This document shows positions 33,716 to 45,715 of a stretch of DNA of 64,000 nt, piece after piece; within the stretch, counting starts at the first letter, position 1; each line of letters opens with the position of its first letter. The notes beneath the pieces were generated by a model. That model was given only the letters and a program-made list of their open reading frames with translations, did no database searches and was not told the origin of the DNA. The stretch lies in the NCBI GenBank assembly GCA_947500035.1, contig CANMQP010000014.1:124001-188000 (forward strand), given 5' to 3'. The stretch comes from an uncultured Kiloniellaceae bacterium (GTDB taxonomy: Bacteria; Pseudomonadota; Alphaproteobacteria; Kiloniellales; Kiloniellaceae). A program made the position numbers and the translations under genes.

Positions 33716-34241
33716 CCGGAGTTCGTTTTCGAACTCCTTGTTTTCGCTCAAGCGCTACTCTGTTCTCGGGCCTCGCAAAGCGAGTCCCTTCTATTTACGT
33801 TCAGTCGCCACTCGGGCTGCGCGCCTCAACGGCGCTATCGCAATTTGTGTTTGAGCTGACTCAAAACTCGCTGCCTCTCAATCAGCGACCCGCTGATTTC
33901 GAACGCAAGTCTTGAGACCTATGGACAACTGAAACACAAATCACTGTAGTCCTCGGCTTCGCCTTACTAGTTCTCGGGTCTCGCAAAGCGAGTCCCTTTT
34001 CGCTCAAGCGCCGCTGGGGCTGCGCACCTCAGCGGTGCTAGTCCTCGGCGATGCCTCGTCCGGAGTTCGTTTTCGAACTCCTTGTTTTCGCTCAAGCGCC
34101 GCTGGGGCTGCGCGCCTCAACGGCGCTAGTCCTCGGCGATGCCTCGTCGGGAGTTCGTTTTCGAACTCCTTGTTTTCGCTCAAGCGCCGCTGGGGCTGCG
34201 CGCCTCAACGGCGCTAGTCCTCGGCTTCGCCTCGTCCGGTG
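33716..34241. repeat. Mosaic array of hairpin-forming repeats
   Basis: Two full and several partial copies of an 88-bp unit (full copies begin at 34062 and 34150; partial ones at 33718 and near 33970). Each unit is built of palindromic pieces: GGAGTTCG-TTT-CGAACTCC type hairpin, TCGCAAAGCGA, AGCGCCG...CGGCGCT and CCTCGGCGATGCCTCG. A divergent middle part has ATTTGTGTTT/AAACACAAAT arms (33842, 33931). It starts right behind the beta-ureidopropionase promoter and ends before the DUF1761 gene end. No coding potential (frames translate to repeats). It resembles intergenic palindromic repeat mosaics (REP/BIME-like) rather than CRISPR. Confidence 0.8.
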
Positions 34242-34321
34242 TGACCCGCGAACAAATCGAGCGGTAATCTTGGACGGAAACTGACCAGGTGGTCAAGAAA
34301 GCTGATTGCAAGGAAGGACCA

Positions 34322-34759
34322 TCAGAGGCCGAAGGCGCCGATGACCGCACCCTGCAGGAGCAGCACGCCGAGCCAGTGGCCGCCGTCGATGACGCTCAGA
34401 GCGCGTTTCTGGCCTTGAAAGCCGTGATTGATCAGCATGGTGGTCAGAACAAAGCCCAACCAGATGCAAAAGCCGGTGACAAGTCCGTTGGTCAGGGTCA
34501 CTGACGGCACGGCGGCCTCCCCGCCTCCCAGTGGAATCATGTGGCCCAGCACCCCCGCCAGCATGAAAGCCATGACCAGTTGCGAGATGACGGCCACAAT
34601 GTAAACCACCGGCGAAGACTCGCTCTTGACCTGCTCCTCAGTCTTGCCGACCGCCGCCATCCAGGGCTTGGCAAGCGTCATGTAGTAAACCGCGCCAAAA
34701 GCAAAGGACGCAACCCCCGCCACGACCACGGCAATGTAGTTGATACCGGAAAAAAGCAT
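34322..34759 (-). CDS. DUF1761-family membrane protein
   Basis: 145 residues from the ATG at 34759 (AGGAAAG upstream). Four hydrophobic helices; family features are the N-terminal INYIAVVVAGVASFAFGAVYY and the later GFCIWLGFVLTTMLINHGFQGQKRALSVIDGGHWL. DUF1761 proteins are small integral membrane proteins of unknown function found widely in Proteobacteria and elsewhere. It is transcribed toward the repeat array and divergent from lepB. Confidence 0.85.
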   Translation of the reverse strand: MLFSGINYIAVVVAGVASFAFGAVYYMTLAKPWMAAVGKTEEQVKSESSPVVYIVAVISQLVMAFMLAGVLGHMIPLGGGEAAVPSVTLTNGLVTGFCIWLGFVLTTMLINHGFQGQKRALSVIDGGHWLGVLLLQGAVIGAFGL

Positions 34760-34993
34760 CTTTCCTGACCTCCCCCAATAGTGTTTTTTGATACCGGGCA
34801 CCCCGACGCCGACCCAGCCGCCCGGCCCAATTTCGGATTGTATCGCACGCCATCGGCCAAAGCGACAAGGCGGTGCGGTCCAGGTCGCGATTGCGACTGG
34901 TTAGCTTCCGGCACAGCGGCTATAACGGGCAGCGCGCCAAGGCTTTGGGCGACGCAGAGCGATCACAAGTCCAGCGGCGGGGTTTTTCTCTTT

Positions 34994-35950
34994 ATGTCGG
35001 CCTTCATCAATCGCAAGCCCTGGGCGACCGCCCTTCTTGCACTCCTATTCGGTCCCATCGCGATTATGCTTTACCTGGGCAGAGGAAAAGCCGCCTTCGC
35101 CTACCTCGCGTTGACGATCGTCATCATCCTCACGCTCCCTTTATGGCTTCAAATCAGTCCTGTCGCGCTAACGATGAAGGCAGGTGTCATCGGAGGAGTC
35201 GCTTTGATGCACCTGATGGCAGTCATACATGGCAGCATGGAAGCTCGGAGGCTCAATGGCGCGAAACCAAGCGCTTGGTTTGCGCGCTGGTACGCTGTAG
35301 TCGGTCTTGCCGTCATCCTCCCCAACCTAATCACCACGCTGAACAATAGCTTTCTTTGGGAGGCCTTTTCTCTCCCTTCAGGCTCGATGAAACCAAATTT
35401 ACGTCCTGGCGATATGGTTTATGTGTCCAAGTATGCCTATGGATACTCTCGTCACTCTTTGCCCTTCAGCCCTGACATTTTCTCTGAAAGACTATTCTTC
35501 ACAGCTCCGGAATACGGCGATATTGCCGTCTTTAAAAGACCCCCGGACAATAACATTGAGTATCTCAAGCGGATCGTCGGTCTGCCCGGCGATCGGATTC
35601 AAGTCATCGACGGCATCCTGCATATCAACGGCGAGGCCGTCGCTCGAACTGAGATTGAACTTGCACCCGGCGAGAAGGCGGGCTTGTCCCACACCCCGAA
35701 CCTGAAGCGCTACCGCGAACGTCTTCCGGGCGGCGCCGAACACGATATCTACGAGGTCGGAGACAATCTGCGCTTTGACAACACCAGGCTGTTCGAAGTG
35801 CCGGAGGGCCATTACTTCGCCATGGGCGACAACCGGGACAACAGCCTGGACAGCCGGTCCCTCGGGCCCATCCCCGCCGAGAACCTGGTCGGCCGCCTGG
35901 CCTTGATCTTTTGGAACGACGAACAGCAGCGCGTGAGGCTTTGGGATTGA
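34994..35950 (+). CDS. lepB: Signal peptidase I with enlarged membrane domain
   Basis: 318 residues from the ATG at 34994. Removes signal peptides from exported proteins on the outer face of the inner membrane. Catalytic Ser131 (SLPSGSMKPNLRPGD) and Lys192 (EYLKRIVGLPGD) and the box E segment YFAMGDNRDNSLDSR are present. Before the peptidase domain there are about four hydrophobic segments in 118 residues (10-27, 33-53, 60-78, 98-116), more than the one or two of most LepB proteins. An upstream extension of the frame (to 34781) is unlikely. It is probably a second, specialised signal peptidase, given isolation from lepA/rnc genes; that is inference. Confidence 0.88.
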   Translation: MSAFINRKPWATALLALLFGPIAIMLYLGRGKAAFAYLALTIVIILTLPLWLQISPVALTMKAGVIGGVALMHLMAVIHGSMEARRLNGAKPSAWFARWYAVVGLAVILPNLITTLNNSFLWEAFSLPSGSMKPNLRPGDMVYVSKYAYGYSRHSLPFSPDIFSERLFFTAPEYGDIAVFKRPPDNNIEYLKRIVGLPGDRIQVIDGILHINGEAVARTEIELAPGEKAGLSHTPNLKRYRERLPGGAEHDIYEVGDNLRFDNTRLFEVPEGHYFAMGDNRDNSLDSRSLGPIPAENLVGRLALIFWNDEQQRVRLWD

Positions 35951-36425
35951 GCGCGATTAAGCTGTGCCGCAACCCCATCAGGGCGGCGAGACATTGAAGC
36001 ACTGAGCGTCCAATTTCGCCACAGCTTTCGAGCGGCGAAGTCCTGCGAGTCTGCGATGCCGCTCTGGGTGTTGGCCTCTTGATCCCTGCCGTTACTCCCT
36101 CGTTGCACCGCCCGCTTCTCTGCACCGCTCTACAGATGCCCCCAGGCTTCGCCGGCGTGATTGAACAATGGATAAGTCCCCACTCTCGCCATCTGTGCGA
36201 AATTTAAACACAAGAAGACACACACCAAACATTAGAACTCAATGCAGCACTCTATTTACTTAAAATAGAAACAGAACTCAAATTTCCACGATTACGATAA
36301 TTTGCATAAAGACTGATAAAACCCACGGCAAAAGCGTTCGACCATTAATCTTATATTTATAGAAAATCTCGTAATTACTTAAGCAAGGAAACATACCATC
36401 GTACTACACCAGGGACTGCCGGATC
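35951..36425. other. 475-bp gap, AT-rich toward the chemoreceptor gene
   Basis: No gene seen. The right half (36190-36420) is AT-rich and should carry the promoter of the PAS chemoreceptor. No hairpin or tRNA noticed. Confidence 0.4.
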
Positions 36426-38519
36426 ATGCTTGGACGAATTTTCTCTCTACGGAAAAGTGCCGTTGACCAAACGCTGGAACAGGCGCTCGATGCCGTTGTG
36501 TCGATCGATGCAAAAAACCGGGTCACCTTCTTTAATAAGGCGGCTGAGCAACTCTGGGGCTACGCGCGCGGGGAAGTCATCGGCAAGAATGTCAGAATGC
36601 TGGTGCCGGAAGAAATCCGCGCCGGGCATGACGAACTGGTCAATGCCAACCGTACGACGGGCCAGGACAAGATCGTCGGCACGTCGCGGGACGTGGAAAT
36701 CCAACGCAAGGACGACAGCCGGATCTGGGCCAACCTCTCGCTCTCGAAAGTCAAACACGGCAACAGCATCAGCTATACCGCCTTTGTCAAAGACATTACA
36801 AAGGAACGCGAATCGCGCGAGAGGATTACCCAGACTCTGGAGCAGGCCCTCGACGCGGTTGTCTCGATCGACCACAACAATATCGTGACCTTTTTCAACG
36901 CCGCCGCCGAAACACTTTGGGGCTACGGTCGTGACGAGGTCCTGGGGCAGAACGTCAAGATGCTGGTGCCCGACGAAATCCGCGCCGGACACGATGATCT
37001 TGTCAACGCGAACCGCTCGACGGGCCAGGACAAGATTGTCGGCACCTCCCGGGACGTCGAGATCCAGCGCAAGGACAACAAACGGATTTGGGCCAACCTC
37101 TCGCTCTCGAAAGTCGATGTGGGCGGACAGATCAGCTACACCGCCTTCGTGAAAGACATCACCGAAGAGCGCAAAGCGCGCGAGATGATCAACCAGACCC
37201 TCGAGCAGGCATTGGATGCGGTGGTCACCATCGATGAAAACAACATCGTGACCTTCTTCAACGCCGCCGCCGAACAGCTCTGGGGCTACAGCCGCGACGA
37301 AGTCCTGGGCCAGAACGTCAAGATGCTGGTGCCCGACGAAATCCAGGCGAGCCACGACGAGAAAGTGAATGCCAACCGCACCACGGGCCAGGATAAAATT
37401 GTCGGGACCAGCCGCGAAGTTGAGGTTCAGCGCAAGGATGGGACGCGGGTCTGGGGCGCCCTCTCACTGTCGAAGGTCAAGCTGGACAATGAGATCGTCT
37501 ATACGGCCTTCGTGAAGGATGTGGATGAGGACGTCCGGCGCCGGGAACAGTTCAAGCTGCTCTCACTGGTCGCCAACGAAACCGACAACTCGGTGGTCAT
37601 CACAGGCCCCGAAGGGCTGATCGAGTATGTCAATCCCGGCTTCACCAGATTGACCGGTTACGATCTCGAACAGGTTCAAGGCAAGAAGCCCGGCGCCGTT
37701 CTGCAGGGTGAACACACGTCCCAGGAGACGGTCGCGCGTATTCGCGAGAAGATTCAGGCCCAGCAACCTTTCTATGAGGAAATCCTGAATTACTCGTCGA
37801 GTGGCGAGCCCTATTGGATTTCACTCTCGATCAATCCGGTCTTCGACAAAGGCGGAAAGCTGAGCAAGTTCATTTCAGTTCAGGCCAATATCACCGAAAC
37901 CAAGCTGGATGCCCTGGCGTCCAATGCCCGCATCGAAGCCATCCGGCGCTCCAACGCGGTTATCGAATGGAATGCGAACGGCCAGGTCGCGGACGTGAAC
38001 CCCTTCGCACAGGAGCTCCTGAAAACCGACAGCAGCGATTCCGCGATGCTCAGCCTTTCAAAATACGTCACCAATGACGAGCAGCAGAATCTGAAACGCG
38101 GCGCGCCCGTGGCAAAGGAGTTTTCGCTGGAGAACAGCGCCCATGAGACCATCTGGCTGTCGGCCACCTTCCAGCCGATCATGGACGTTTCCGGCGCACT
38201 GGACCGGATCGTCATGAATGCGTCGGATGCGACCTCACGGCGTGTCGCCATCGCACAGTCGACCGACCTGATGTCGGGTGTCCTCGACCGGATCGACGGC
38301 GTCGCTTCGCAGATCAACCAGCTCTCGTCTCAGACCAACCTGCTGTCGCTCAACGCAACGATCGAGGCCGCCCGCGCCGGTGAGCACGGCCGCGGCTTCG
38401 CCGTGGTCGCAGAGGAAGTCCGGGAGCTGGCCGGCCGCTCGTCCGGATCGGCGACCGAGATCGGTAACCTGATTTCCGAAACCAGAGGCCAGATCGAGAA
38501 GCTGGACCTGGCGGGATAG
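36426..38519 (+). CDS. Soluble chemoreceptor with three tandem FixL-like PAS domains
   Basis: 697 residues, no membrane segment. Three nearly identical PAS units of exactly 121 residues start at residues 14, 135 and 256. Each matches the haem-PAS of FixL ([37 protein letters not shown]): His68, His189 and His310 align with the haem ligand and Arg88, Arg209 and Arg330 with the gas-contacting Arg, 20 residues later as in FixL His200/Arg220. A fourth, LOV-like PAS without the flavin Cys ([10 protein letters not shown]), a fifth weaker PAS, and a very short MCP signalling tip ([30 protein letters not shown]) complete it. Likely a cytoplasmic oxygen or redox chemoreceptor; haem binding is inferred. 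Confidence 0.9.
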   Translation: MLGRIFSLRKSAVDQTLEQALDAVVSIDAKNRVTFFNKAAEQLWGYARGEVIGKNVRMLVPEEIRAGHDELVNANRTTGQDKIVGTSRDVEIQRKDDSRIWANLSLSKVKHGNSISYTAFVKDITKERESRERITQTLEQALDAVVSIDHNNIVTFFNAAAETLWGYGRDEVLGQNVKMLVPDEIRAGHDDLVNANRSTGQDKIVGTSRDVEIQRKDNKRIWANLSLSKVDVGGQISYTAFVKDITEERKAREMINQTLEQALDAVVTIDENNIVTFFNAAAEQLWGYSRDEVLGQNVKMLVPDEIQASHDEKVNANRTTGQDKIVGTSREVEVQRKDGTRVWGALSLSKVKLDNEIVYTAFVKDVDEDVRRREQFKLLSLVANETDNSVVITGPEGLIEYVNPGFTRLTGYDLEQVQGKKPGAVLQGEHTSQETVARIREKIQAQQPFYEEILNYSSSGEPYWISLSINPVFDKGGKLSKFISVQANITETKLDALASNARIEAIRRSNAVIEWNANGQVADVNPFAQELLKTDSSDSAMLSLSKYVTNDEQQNLKRGAPVAKEFSLENSAHETIWLSATFQPIMDVSGALDRIVMNASDATSRRVAIAQSTDLMSGVLDRIDGVASQINQLSSQTNLLSLNATIEAARAGEHGRGFAVVAEEVRELAGRSSGSATEIGNLISETRGQIEKLDLAG
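36465..37553 (+). repeat. Three tandem 363-bp repeats coding PAS units
   Basis: Units at 36465-36827, 36828-37190 and 37191-37553 encode the three PAS domains. The period is exactly 363 bp with strong protein identity, so the array arose by in-frame duplication. Confidence 0.85.
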
Positions 38520-38522
38520 GCG

Positions 38523-39410
38523 TTAGGCCGCGAACTCTTCACAGAGAAAATCGATCAGGGCGCGCACCCGTTTCGGCAGCTTGCGTCCGCCTGGATAGAT
38601 GACCTGCAGCGACGAGGGCGGCGGCTCGAACGCCGAGAGCAGTTCGACCAGCCTGCCCGCCGCCAGGTCCTCGCTGACGTCCCAGTTCGACTTCAGCGCG
38701 ATCCCCTGCCCCTCGCAGCACCAGCGCCGCACCAGCTCGCCATCGTTAGCGAGCCGGGTGCCCCGGACGACAAAAATCCTGCGCTTTCCCTCCAGCATGA
38801 AGGGCCACTCCTGATCGATATTGTCGCCGAAACGCATGAGCAGGCAGTTGTGATCCGCAAGGTCGCCGGGATGTTCGGGCGTGCCGTGGCGTTTCAGATA
38901 GTCAGGCGAAGCGCAGACCAGGCGGCGATTGTCGCCCAGCTTCCGGGCATGCAGCGAAGAATCTTTCAAATCACCGAACCGAATTCCCAGATCGTGGCCC
39001 TGGGCGACCAGATCGACATAGCCGTCGGTCAGGGAAAGATCGACACTGACATCCGGATGAGCCCCCATGAAACGATCCAGCGTCCGGGCGACCCGGTGAC
39101 GCCCGAGGTCAAAGGGTGCGCTGATCCGGATCGGCCCTGAAAGCTGTTCGACCCCGAGACGCACACGGGCTTCCAGATCCTTGGCCTCACTGACCAGATC
39201 ACGGGCACCTTCCAGGAGCACACGTCCCTCGTCGGTCAGGCTGATTGAGCGCGTCGTACGGTTCAGCAGCCGCGCGCCGTAGTGCGCCTCCAGCCCGGCC
39301 AAGCGCTCCGTCACCGCCGCCGGTGACAGGCTGAAATCGCGGCCCGCGGCGGCCAGGCCGCCTTTTTCAACGATCCGCAGGAACAAAGCGAGTGTATCAA
39401 GCCGGTCCAT
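38523..39410 (-). CDS. LysR-family transcriptional regulator
   Basis: 295 residues. N-terminal winged HTH (LFLRIVEKGGLAAAGRDFSLSPAAVTERLAGLEAHYGARLLNRTTRSISLT, residues 9-59) and the periplasmic-binding-like effector domain (about 90-290). It is divergent from an oxidoreductase gene with about 130 bp between starts, the classic arrangement for a LysR activator and its target. Its stop is 4 bp from the end of the convergent chemoreceptor gene. Effector unknown; the CrgA/DsdC-like class that regulates quinone oxidoreductases is a reasonable guess. Confidence 0.93.
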   Translation of the reverse strand: MDRLDTLALFLRIVEKGGLAAAGRDFSLSPAAVTERLAGLEAHYGARLLNRTTRSISLTDEGRVLLEGARDLVSEAKDLEARVRLGVEQLSGPIRISAPFDLGRHRVARTLDRFMGAHPDVSVDLSLTDGYVDLVAQGHDLGIRFGDLKDSSLHARKLGDNRRLVCASPDYLKRHGTPEHPGDLADHNCLLMRFGDNIDQEWPFMLEGKRRIFVVRGTRLANDGELVRRWCCEGQGIALKSNWDVSEDLAAGRLVELLSAFEPPPSSLQVIYPGGRKLPKRVRALIDFLCEEFAA

Positions 39411-39543
39411 TATTCAGAGTTTCCGAATTATCATTCCTATTTTCTCGCAATTAATTCTGCTCTCGACAAGAACTAGATTGGAGAAGACCTCAAGCCCGTC
39501 GGCTGTTGTCCTGCAAACCCGCGTAAACTGGATGGAGATCATC

Positions 39544-40554
39544 ATGAAAGCCGTTGCCCTTACCCGTTACCTGCCGATTGACGATCCGGAGTCCTTCATC
39601 GATGCGGATCTTCCCAAGCCCGTCGCTGAAGGCCACGACATCCTGGTCGCGGTCAAGGCGATCGCGGTGAACCCGGTTGACACCAAAGTGCGCGCTCCGA
39701 AGGATCAAGCGCTGGTCGGCCCCCGTGTCCTGGGTTGGGACGCTAGCGGCGTGGTTGAAGCGGTCGGACCCAGTGTCTCGCTCTTCAAGGCCGGAGACGA
39801 AGTCTACTACGCGGGCGACATCACCCGCTCCGGCAGCAATGCGGAGTTCCAGTTGGTCGATGAGCGCATCGTCGGAAAGAAACCGCAATCGCTCAGCCAT
39901 GCGGAAGCCGCCGCCCTGCCCCTGACCGCGATTACTGCCTATGAGGCCTTTTTCGACCGCCTTGGCATTGACCGCGACGGCGCGGACAAAGGCCAGTCCA
40001 TCCTTCTGGTCGGCGGCGCAGGCGGTGTGGGCTCGATCGGAATTCAATTGGCGAAACGCGCCGGACTGGTCGTGATTGCCACCGCCTCCCGTCCCGAGAC
40101 CATTGCCTGGGTCAAGGAGCTCGGCGCGGACCATGTGGTCAATCACCGCGAGCCCATGGTCGAACAGGTCCGCCATCTGAGTTTCGACCACGTCGATCAT
40201 ATCGCGATCTTCAACGATATGCGGCACTGGGAGGAAGCGGTCGAGTTGATCCGGCCCCAGGGCGGCATCGTCTCCATCGACGACACAGATCTGCCCATGC
40301 CCATGGCCGGCATGAAGATGAAGGCGGCGAGCCTGCATTGGGAATTCATGTTCGCCCGGGCCATGCACCAGACCCCTGACATGATCGAGCAGCATCATCT
40401 GCTCAATCATGTGGCTGCGGAAATCGACGCCGGGCACATCCGCACGACGGTCGCGGAAGTCCTCAAGCCGATCAATGCGGAAAACCTGCGCAAGGCGCAT
40501 GCCATGATCGAAGCCGGGACGGCAAAGGGAAAAATAGTCGTCGAGGGGTTTTAG
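39544..40554 (+). CDS. Zinc-lacking MDR-family oxidoreductase (quinone reductase-like)
   Basis: 336 residues from the ATG at 39544 (GGAG six bases upstream). Medium-chain dehydrogenase/reductase with NADP-binding loop VGGAGGVGSIGIQLAKRAG and the N-terminal VAVKAIAVNPVDTKVR of the zinc-type alcohol dehydrogenase-like/quinone reductase subgroup; zinc ligands of true alcohol dehydrogenases are not seen. Probably reduces quinones or reactive enones. Divergent from the LysR gene, which likely regulates it. Confidence 0.88.
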   Translation: MKAVALTRYLPIDDPESFIDADLPKPVAEGHDILVAVKAIAVNPVDTKVRAPKDQALVGPRVLGWDASGVVEAVGPSVSLFKAGDEVYYAGDITRSGSNAEFQLVDERIVGKKPQSLSHAEAAALPLTAITAYEAFFDRLGIDRDGADKGQSILLVGGAGGVGSIGIQLAKRAGLVVIATASRPETIAWVKELGADHVVNHREPMVEQVRHLSFDHVDHIAIFNDMRHWEEAVELIRPQGGIVSIDDTDLPMPMAGMKMKAASLHWEFMFARAMHQTPDMIEQHHLLNHVAAEIDAGHIRTTVAEVLKPINAENLRKAHAMIEAGTAKGKIVVEGF

Positions 40555-40617
40555 GCCGCGGACTTCCTCTCCAGCCTCAGATCGTTGCGACCAGGAGGGT
40601 TTTGAGTTTGAACGCGA

Positions 40618-41022
40618 TCAGGTCTCTGACTCCACGGAGACGTCACGCTGGCAATCCTGGCGCAGGATTTGCCGCAGAGTGTCTATACGCACCGGTTTCG
40701 CGATCGGGCTGATCTTCAGGTGCTTGGAGTGGCCCATCGCAAGCTTGTCCGCCATCATGGCGTAACGCGGGTTGTAGCCGGTGGCGAGGACAACATGGAC
40801 GGGGCGTTCCTTGGATGAAAGCCAACGGATGATCTCAATTCCATCCATATTTGGCATCACCAGATCCAGGACGATCAGGGTCGGATTAAAAGCATCGTAC
40901 CGCTCCTGAAAGTCGCGCGAGTCTTGAATGGTTTCAACGATATAGTCTTCCTGCTCGGCCACCTTGCGCACGTATTCGCAAAATTCCGGTTCGTCATCGA
41001 GGACGAGCAATCGCTGTTGCAT
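40618..41022 (-). CDS. Single-domain response regulator
   Basis: 134 residues, receiver only: acidic LDDEPEF, phospho-acceptor Asp53 (VLDLVMPNMDGIEII), LATGYN and the conserved Lys in PIAKPVR. Its ATG overlaps the stop of the upstream hybrid kinase gene (TAATG at 41020-41024), so it is co-translated with it and is the likely phosphate acceptor in the relay. Confidence 0.92.
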   Translation of the reverse strand: MQQRLLVLDDEPEFCEYVRKVAEQEDYIVETIQDSRDFQERYDAFNPTLIVLDLVMPNMDGIEIIRWLSSKERPVHVVLATGYNPRYAMMADKLAMGHSKHLKISPIAKPVRIDTLRQILRQDCQRDVSVESET

Positions 41023-43469
41023 TACCTATCTCCCCAATCCCTCGCCTCGTCTTCGGGCATCTCCTGCGTGAGGACTTCACGCATCTTCAACGCCAGGTCC
41101 TTTTTGCGGAAAGGCTTCTGCAAAAGAACCGCATCACGGTCGAGGCGGCCATGATGGATGATGGCGTTCTCGGTGTAACCGGACATGTAAAGCACGCGCA
41201 TTACCGGCCACCTCTCCTTCACCGCCTCCGCCAGCTGCCGCCCGTTCATGCCACCGGGTAAAACCGCATCGCTCAGCAGGACCTCGAAGGCTTCGCCGCT
41301 CTCCAAAATCTCCAAGGCCGCGCGGCCCGTGTCCGCCGTCACCACCACGTAGCCCAGGTCTTCCAGCAGATCGCGCGTCAGTTCGCGCACCAACTGCTCA
41401 TCTTCGACCACCAGGACCCGCTGGCCGCTGCCCAGGGTGTCATCCGGTCGATGGGACTTAACGACATCCCGCTCGTCCTGCACCGTCGCCCGCGGAAGGT
41501 AGATCTTGATGGTCGTGCCCTCACCCTCCTCGCTATAAACCGATATATGTCCCCCGGACTGTTTGACAAACCCATAGACCATACTGAGACCTAGTCCGCT
41601 GCCCTGCCCGATCTCCTTGGTTGTAAAGAAAGGCTCGAAGATGCGCGCTTTCACATCGGGCGGCATCCCGCAACCGGTATCGGTGACGGCCAGCATCACG
41701 TACTGACCCGGCGTTAACTCGACCTGCGCTGCCGCGTATTCGTCGTCGAGACGGGCATTGGCCGTCTCGATCGTGAGCCTGCCGCCGCTTTGCATGGAAT
41801 CCCGCGCGTTGATGGCCAGATTCAAAACGGCGTTTTCGACCTGGGAAGGATCCACCTCACAGCGCCACAACCCGGCGGCACGCACGAATTCGAGCTCGTT
41901 TTGCTCGCCCAGCGCACCGCGCAGCAGCTCCTCGATGCCACTGACCAGTGCATTGATATTGGTGGGTGTCGGTATGAGCGGCTGTTGGCGCGAAAAAGCC
42001 AGCAGGCGCTGTGTCAGCAAGGCCCCGCGTTCCGCCGCGCGGATCGCCTTGAAGGTGAGCTTGCTGCAGTCGGGAAGATCATCGAGGTGGTCGGTCAGGA
42101 GGTCCAGATTTCCGAGCACGACCGCCAGGATGTTGTTGAAGTCATGGGCGATGCCGCCGGTCAGTTGGCCAACGGCTTCCATCTTCTGCGCCTGGCGGAG
42201 CTGTTCTTCACGGGCAACCAGATCGGTGACGTCGATATTGCCCGCCAGGGTATAGCCCTCAGCCGTGCGGATCCGGCTGCTGTCGGTCCAATGAATGGAG
42301 CCGTCAAGCCAGCGGTACCTGACCCGGAAGTGCGCCCCCTGCTCATCGGTCCCAAGCGCCCGGAAACTCTGCAAACGCTCGTCGATCCATTCCTGTTCGC
42401 GTCCGATCATCTCCTCGACCGCGCCGGATGCCATGATTTCCTTCAGCAGATCTTCATAGCGATCGCCCAGTCCGATGTTCCAGCCCGCGCCCTTCGCAAA
42501 CTTCTTGAAGGTGTCGTTCCGGTAGATCATCACTTCGTCAGGGTCGTAGAGCGCGAAGTTCACGTTCAGCATCTCCAGCGCCTTGACGAAGAAATCCTGA
42601 ACCCGCTCACGCTCCCTGATGGCTTCGAGTTCCTTGGTAATATCGTTCGCGCTGCCTCGGTAGCCGATGAAGGCGCCCGCAACGTCGAACAAGGGAAGTC
42701 CGCTGAGGGCAACGTGATGGACTTTGCCGTCCGCGCTGCCTTTATAGTGGCAGCGCAGGTCCCGGAAAGCCGCATGCGCCTCGATCAATCCCCGGCATTC
42801 CCGCCAGAAGCGATCCTGGCCATCGGGATCGTTTACACTCCAGGGGGTCTTGCCGATCATTTGCTCGATTTGGATACCACCGACGACCCCAGCCCGATCG
42901 GAGAGGTAGGACATCTTGAAGTCCGCGTCCAACTCCCAGAACCAGTCCGATGAAGCGGAAACGATATCGCGAAATCTTTGCTCGCTCTCCTCTTGCGCCT
43001 CTTCGGCACGCTTGCGCTCGTCGATGTCGACCATCAGGGCGTAAAATCCCCTGACCACCCGGCTTTCAGGCTTGGCTTCGCCCTCTTGGGTCGACGGCAC
43101 AGTCTCGAAGTCGGGCGCAAATTTCACCGAAACCCAACATCGCCGGCCATCTTTCAGGATGATCTTGTTTTCAAACTGCACGGCAACGCCGGTCAGGACC
43201 TGCTCCATCATCGGTTTGGCAAATCCAAAAACCTCAGAATCCAGGAACTCTTCGGGTCTTTTGCCGATGATGGCGTCGGCATCGATGCCGACCAAATCGA
43301 CATACTGCTGATTGACGAAGCGATAGCGGAGGTCCGTGTCGATGTAGGCAATCATCGCCGGAACGTTGTCGATAACCTGCTGCAACACGTCTTCGCGGTT
43401 TCGAAGGATGCCTTCAGCCAAGTCATGATTATTTGGATCGGTGATGAGGTAATCCCCTCCCCAAGACAC
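41022..43469 (-). CDS. PAS-containing hybrid histidine kinase
   Basis: 815 residues from a GTG at 43469; the start is uncertain because the GGAGG lies just inside the frame. Three PAS/PAC units (about 28-155, 160-285 and 295-420; e.g. [30 protein letters not shown]), HisKA with [21 protein letters not shown], HATPase ([34 protein letters not shown]) and a C-terminal receiver ([36 protein letters not shown]). No membrane helix, so the signal is cytoplasmic. The first PAS is of the type that often sits before a methyl-accepting or redox sensor; ligand unknown. Co-translated with the single-domain regulator. Confidence 0.93.
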   Translation of the reverse strand: MSWGGDYLITDPNNHDLAEGILRNREDVLQQVIDNVPAMIAYIDTDLRYRFVNQQYVDLVGIDADAIIGKRPEEFLDSEVFGFAKPMMEQVLTGVAVQFENKIILKDGRRCWVSVKFAPDFETVPSTQEGEAKPESRVVRGFYALMVDIDERKRAEEAQEESEQRFRDIVSASSDWFWELDADFKMSYLSDRAGVVGGIQIEQMIGKTPWSVNDPDGQDRFWRECRGLIEAHAAFRDLRCHYKGSADGKVHHVALSGLPLFDVAGAFIGYRGSANDITKELEAIRERERVQDFFVKALEMLNVNFALYDPDEVMIYRNDTFKKFAKGAGWNIGLGDRYEDLLKEIMASGAVEEMIGREQEWIDERLQSFRALGTDEQGAHFRVRYRWLDGSIHWTDSSRIRTAEGYTLAGNIDVTDLVAREEQLRQAQKMEAVGQLTGGIAHDFNNILAVVLGNLDLLTDHLDDLPDCSKLTFKAIRAAERGALLTQRLLAFSRQQPLIPTPTNINALVSGIEELLRGALGEQNELEFVRAAGLWRCEVDPSQVENAVLNLAINARDSMQSGGRLTIETANARLDDEYAAAQVELTPGQYVMLAVTDTGCGMPPDVKARIFEPFFTTKEIGQGSGLGLSMVYGFVKQSGGHISVYSEEGEGTTIKIYLPRATVQDERDVVKSHRPDDTLGSGQRVLVVEDEQLVRELTRDLLEDLGYVVVTADTGRAALEILESGEAFEVLLSDAVLPGGMNGRQLAEAVKERWPVMRVLYMSGYTENAIIHHGRLDRDAVLLQKPFRKKDLALKMREVLTQEMPEDEARDWGDR

Positions 43470-45606
<2,137 letters not shown>

Positions 45607-45642
45607 ATCGCTTCAAAAAAGCTCGGACCGAACCCGGGAACG

Positions 45643-45677
45643 ACAAACCCCGCCAATTCTGGCGGGGTTTGTTTTTT
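45643..45677. terminator. Strong bidirectional terminator between hydA and dctM
   Basis: 13-bp perfect stem ACAAACCCCGCCA (45643-45655) with TGGCGGGGTTTGT (45660-45672), loop ATTC, followed by TTTTTT. Placed between two converging genes, it can end transcription in both directions (on the other strand the run is weaker). Confidence 0.85.
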
Positions 45678-45715
45678 GTACCGAAAGCGGTTCCGTTAAA
45701 AGGATCACGCTGCCT

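Noticed and set aside
33716-34241. CRISPR array
   Set aside because: Repeats are 88 bp, variable, palindromic modules without unique spacers of constant length, and there are no cas genes.
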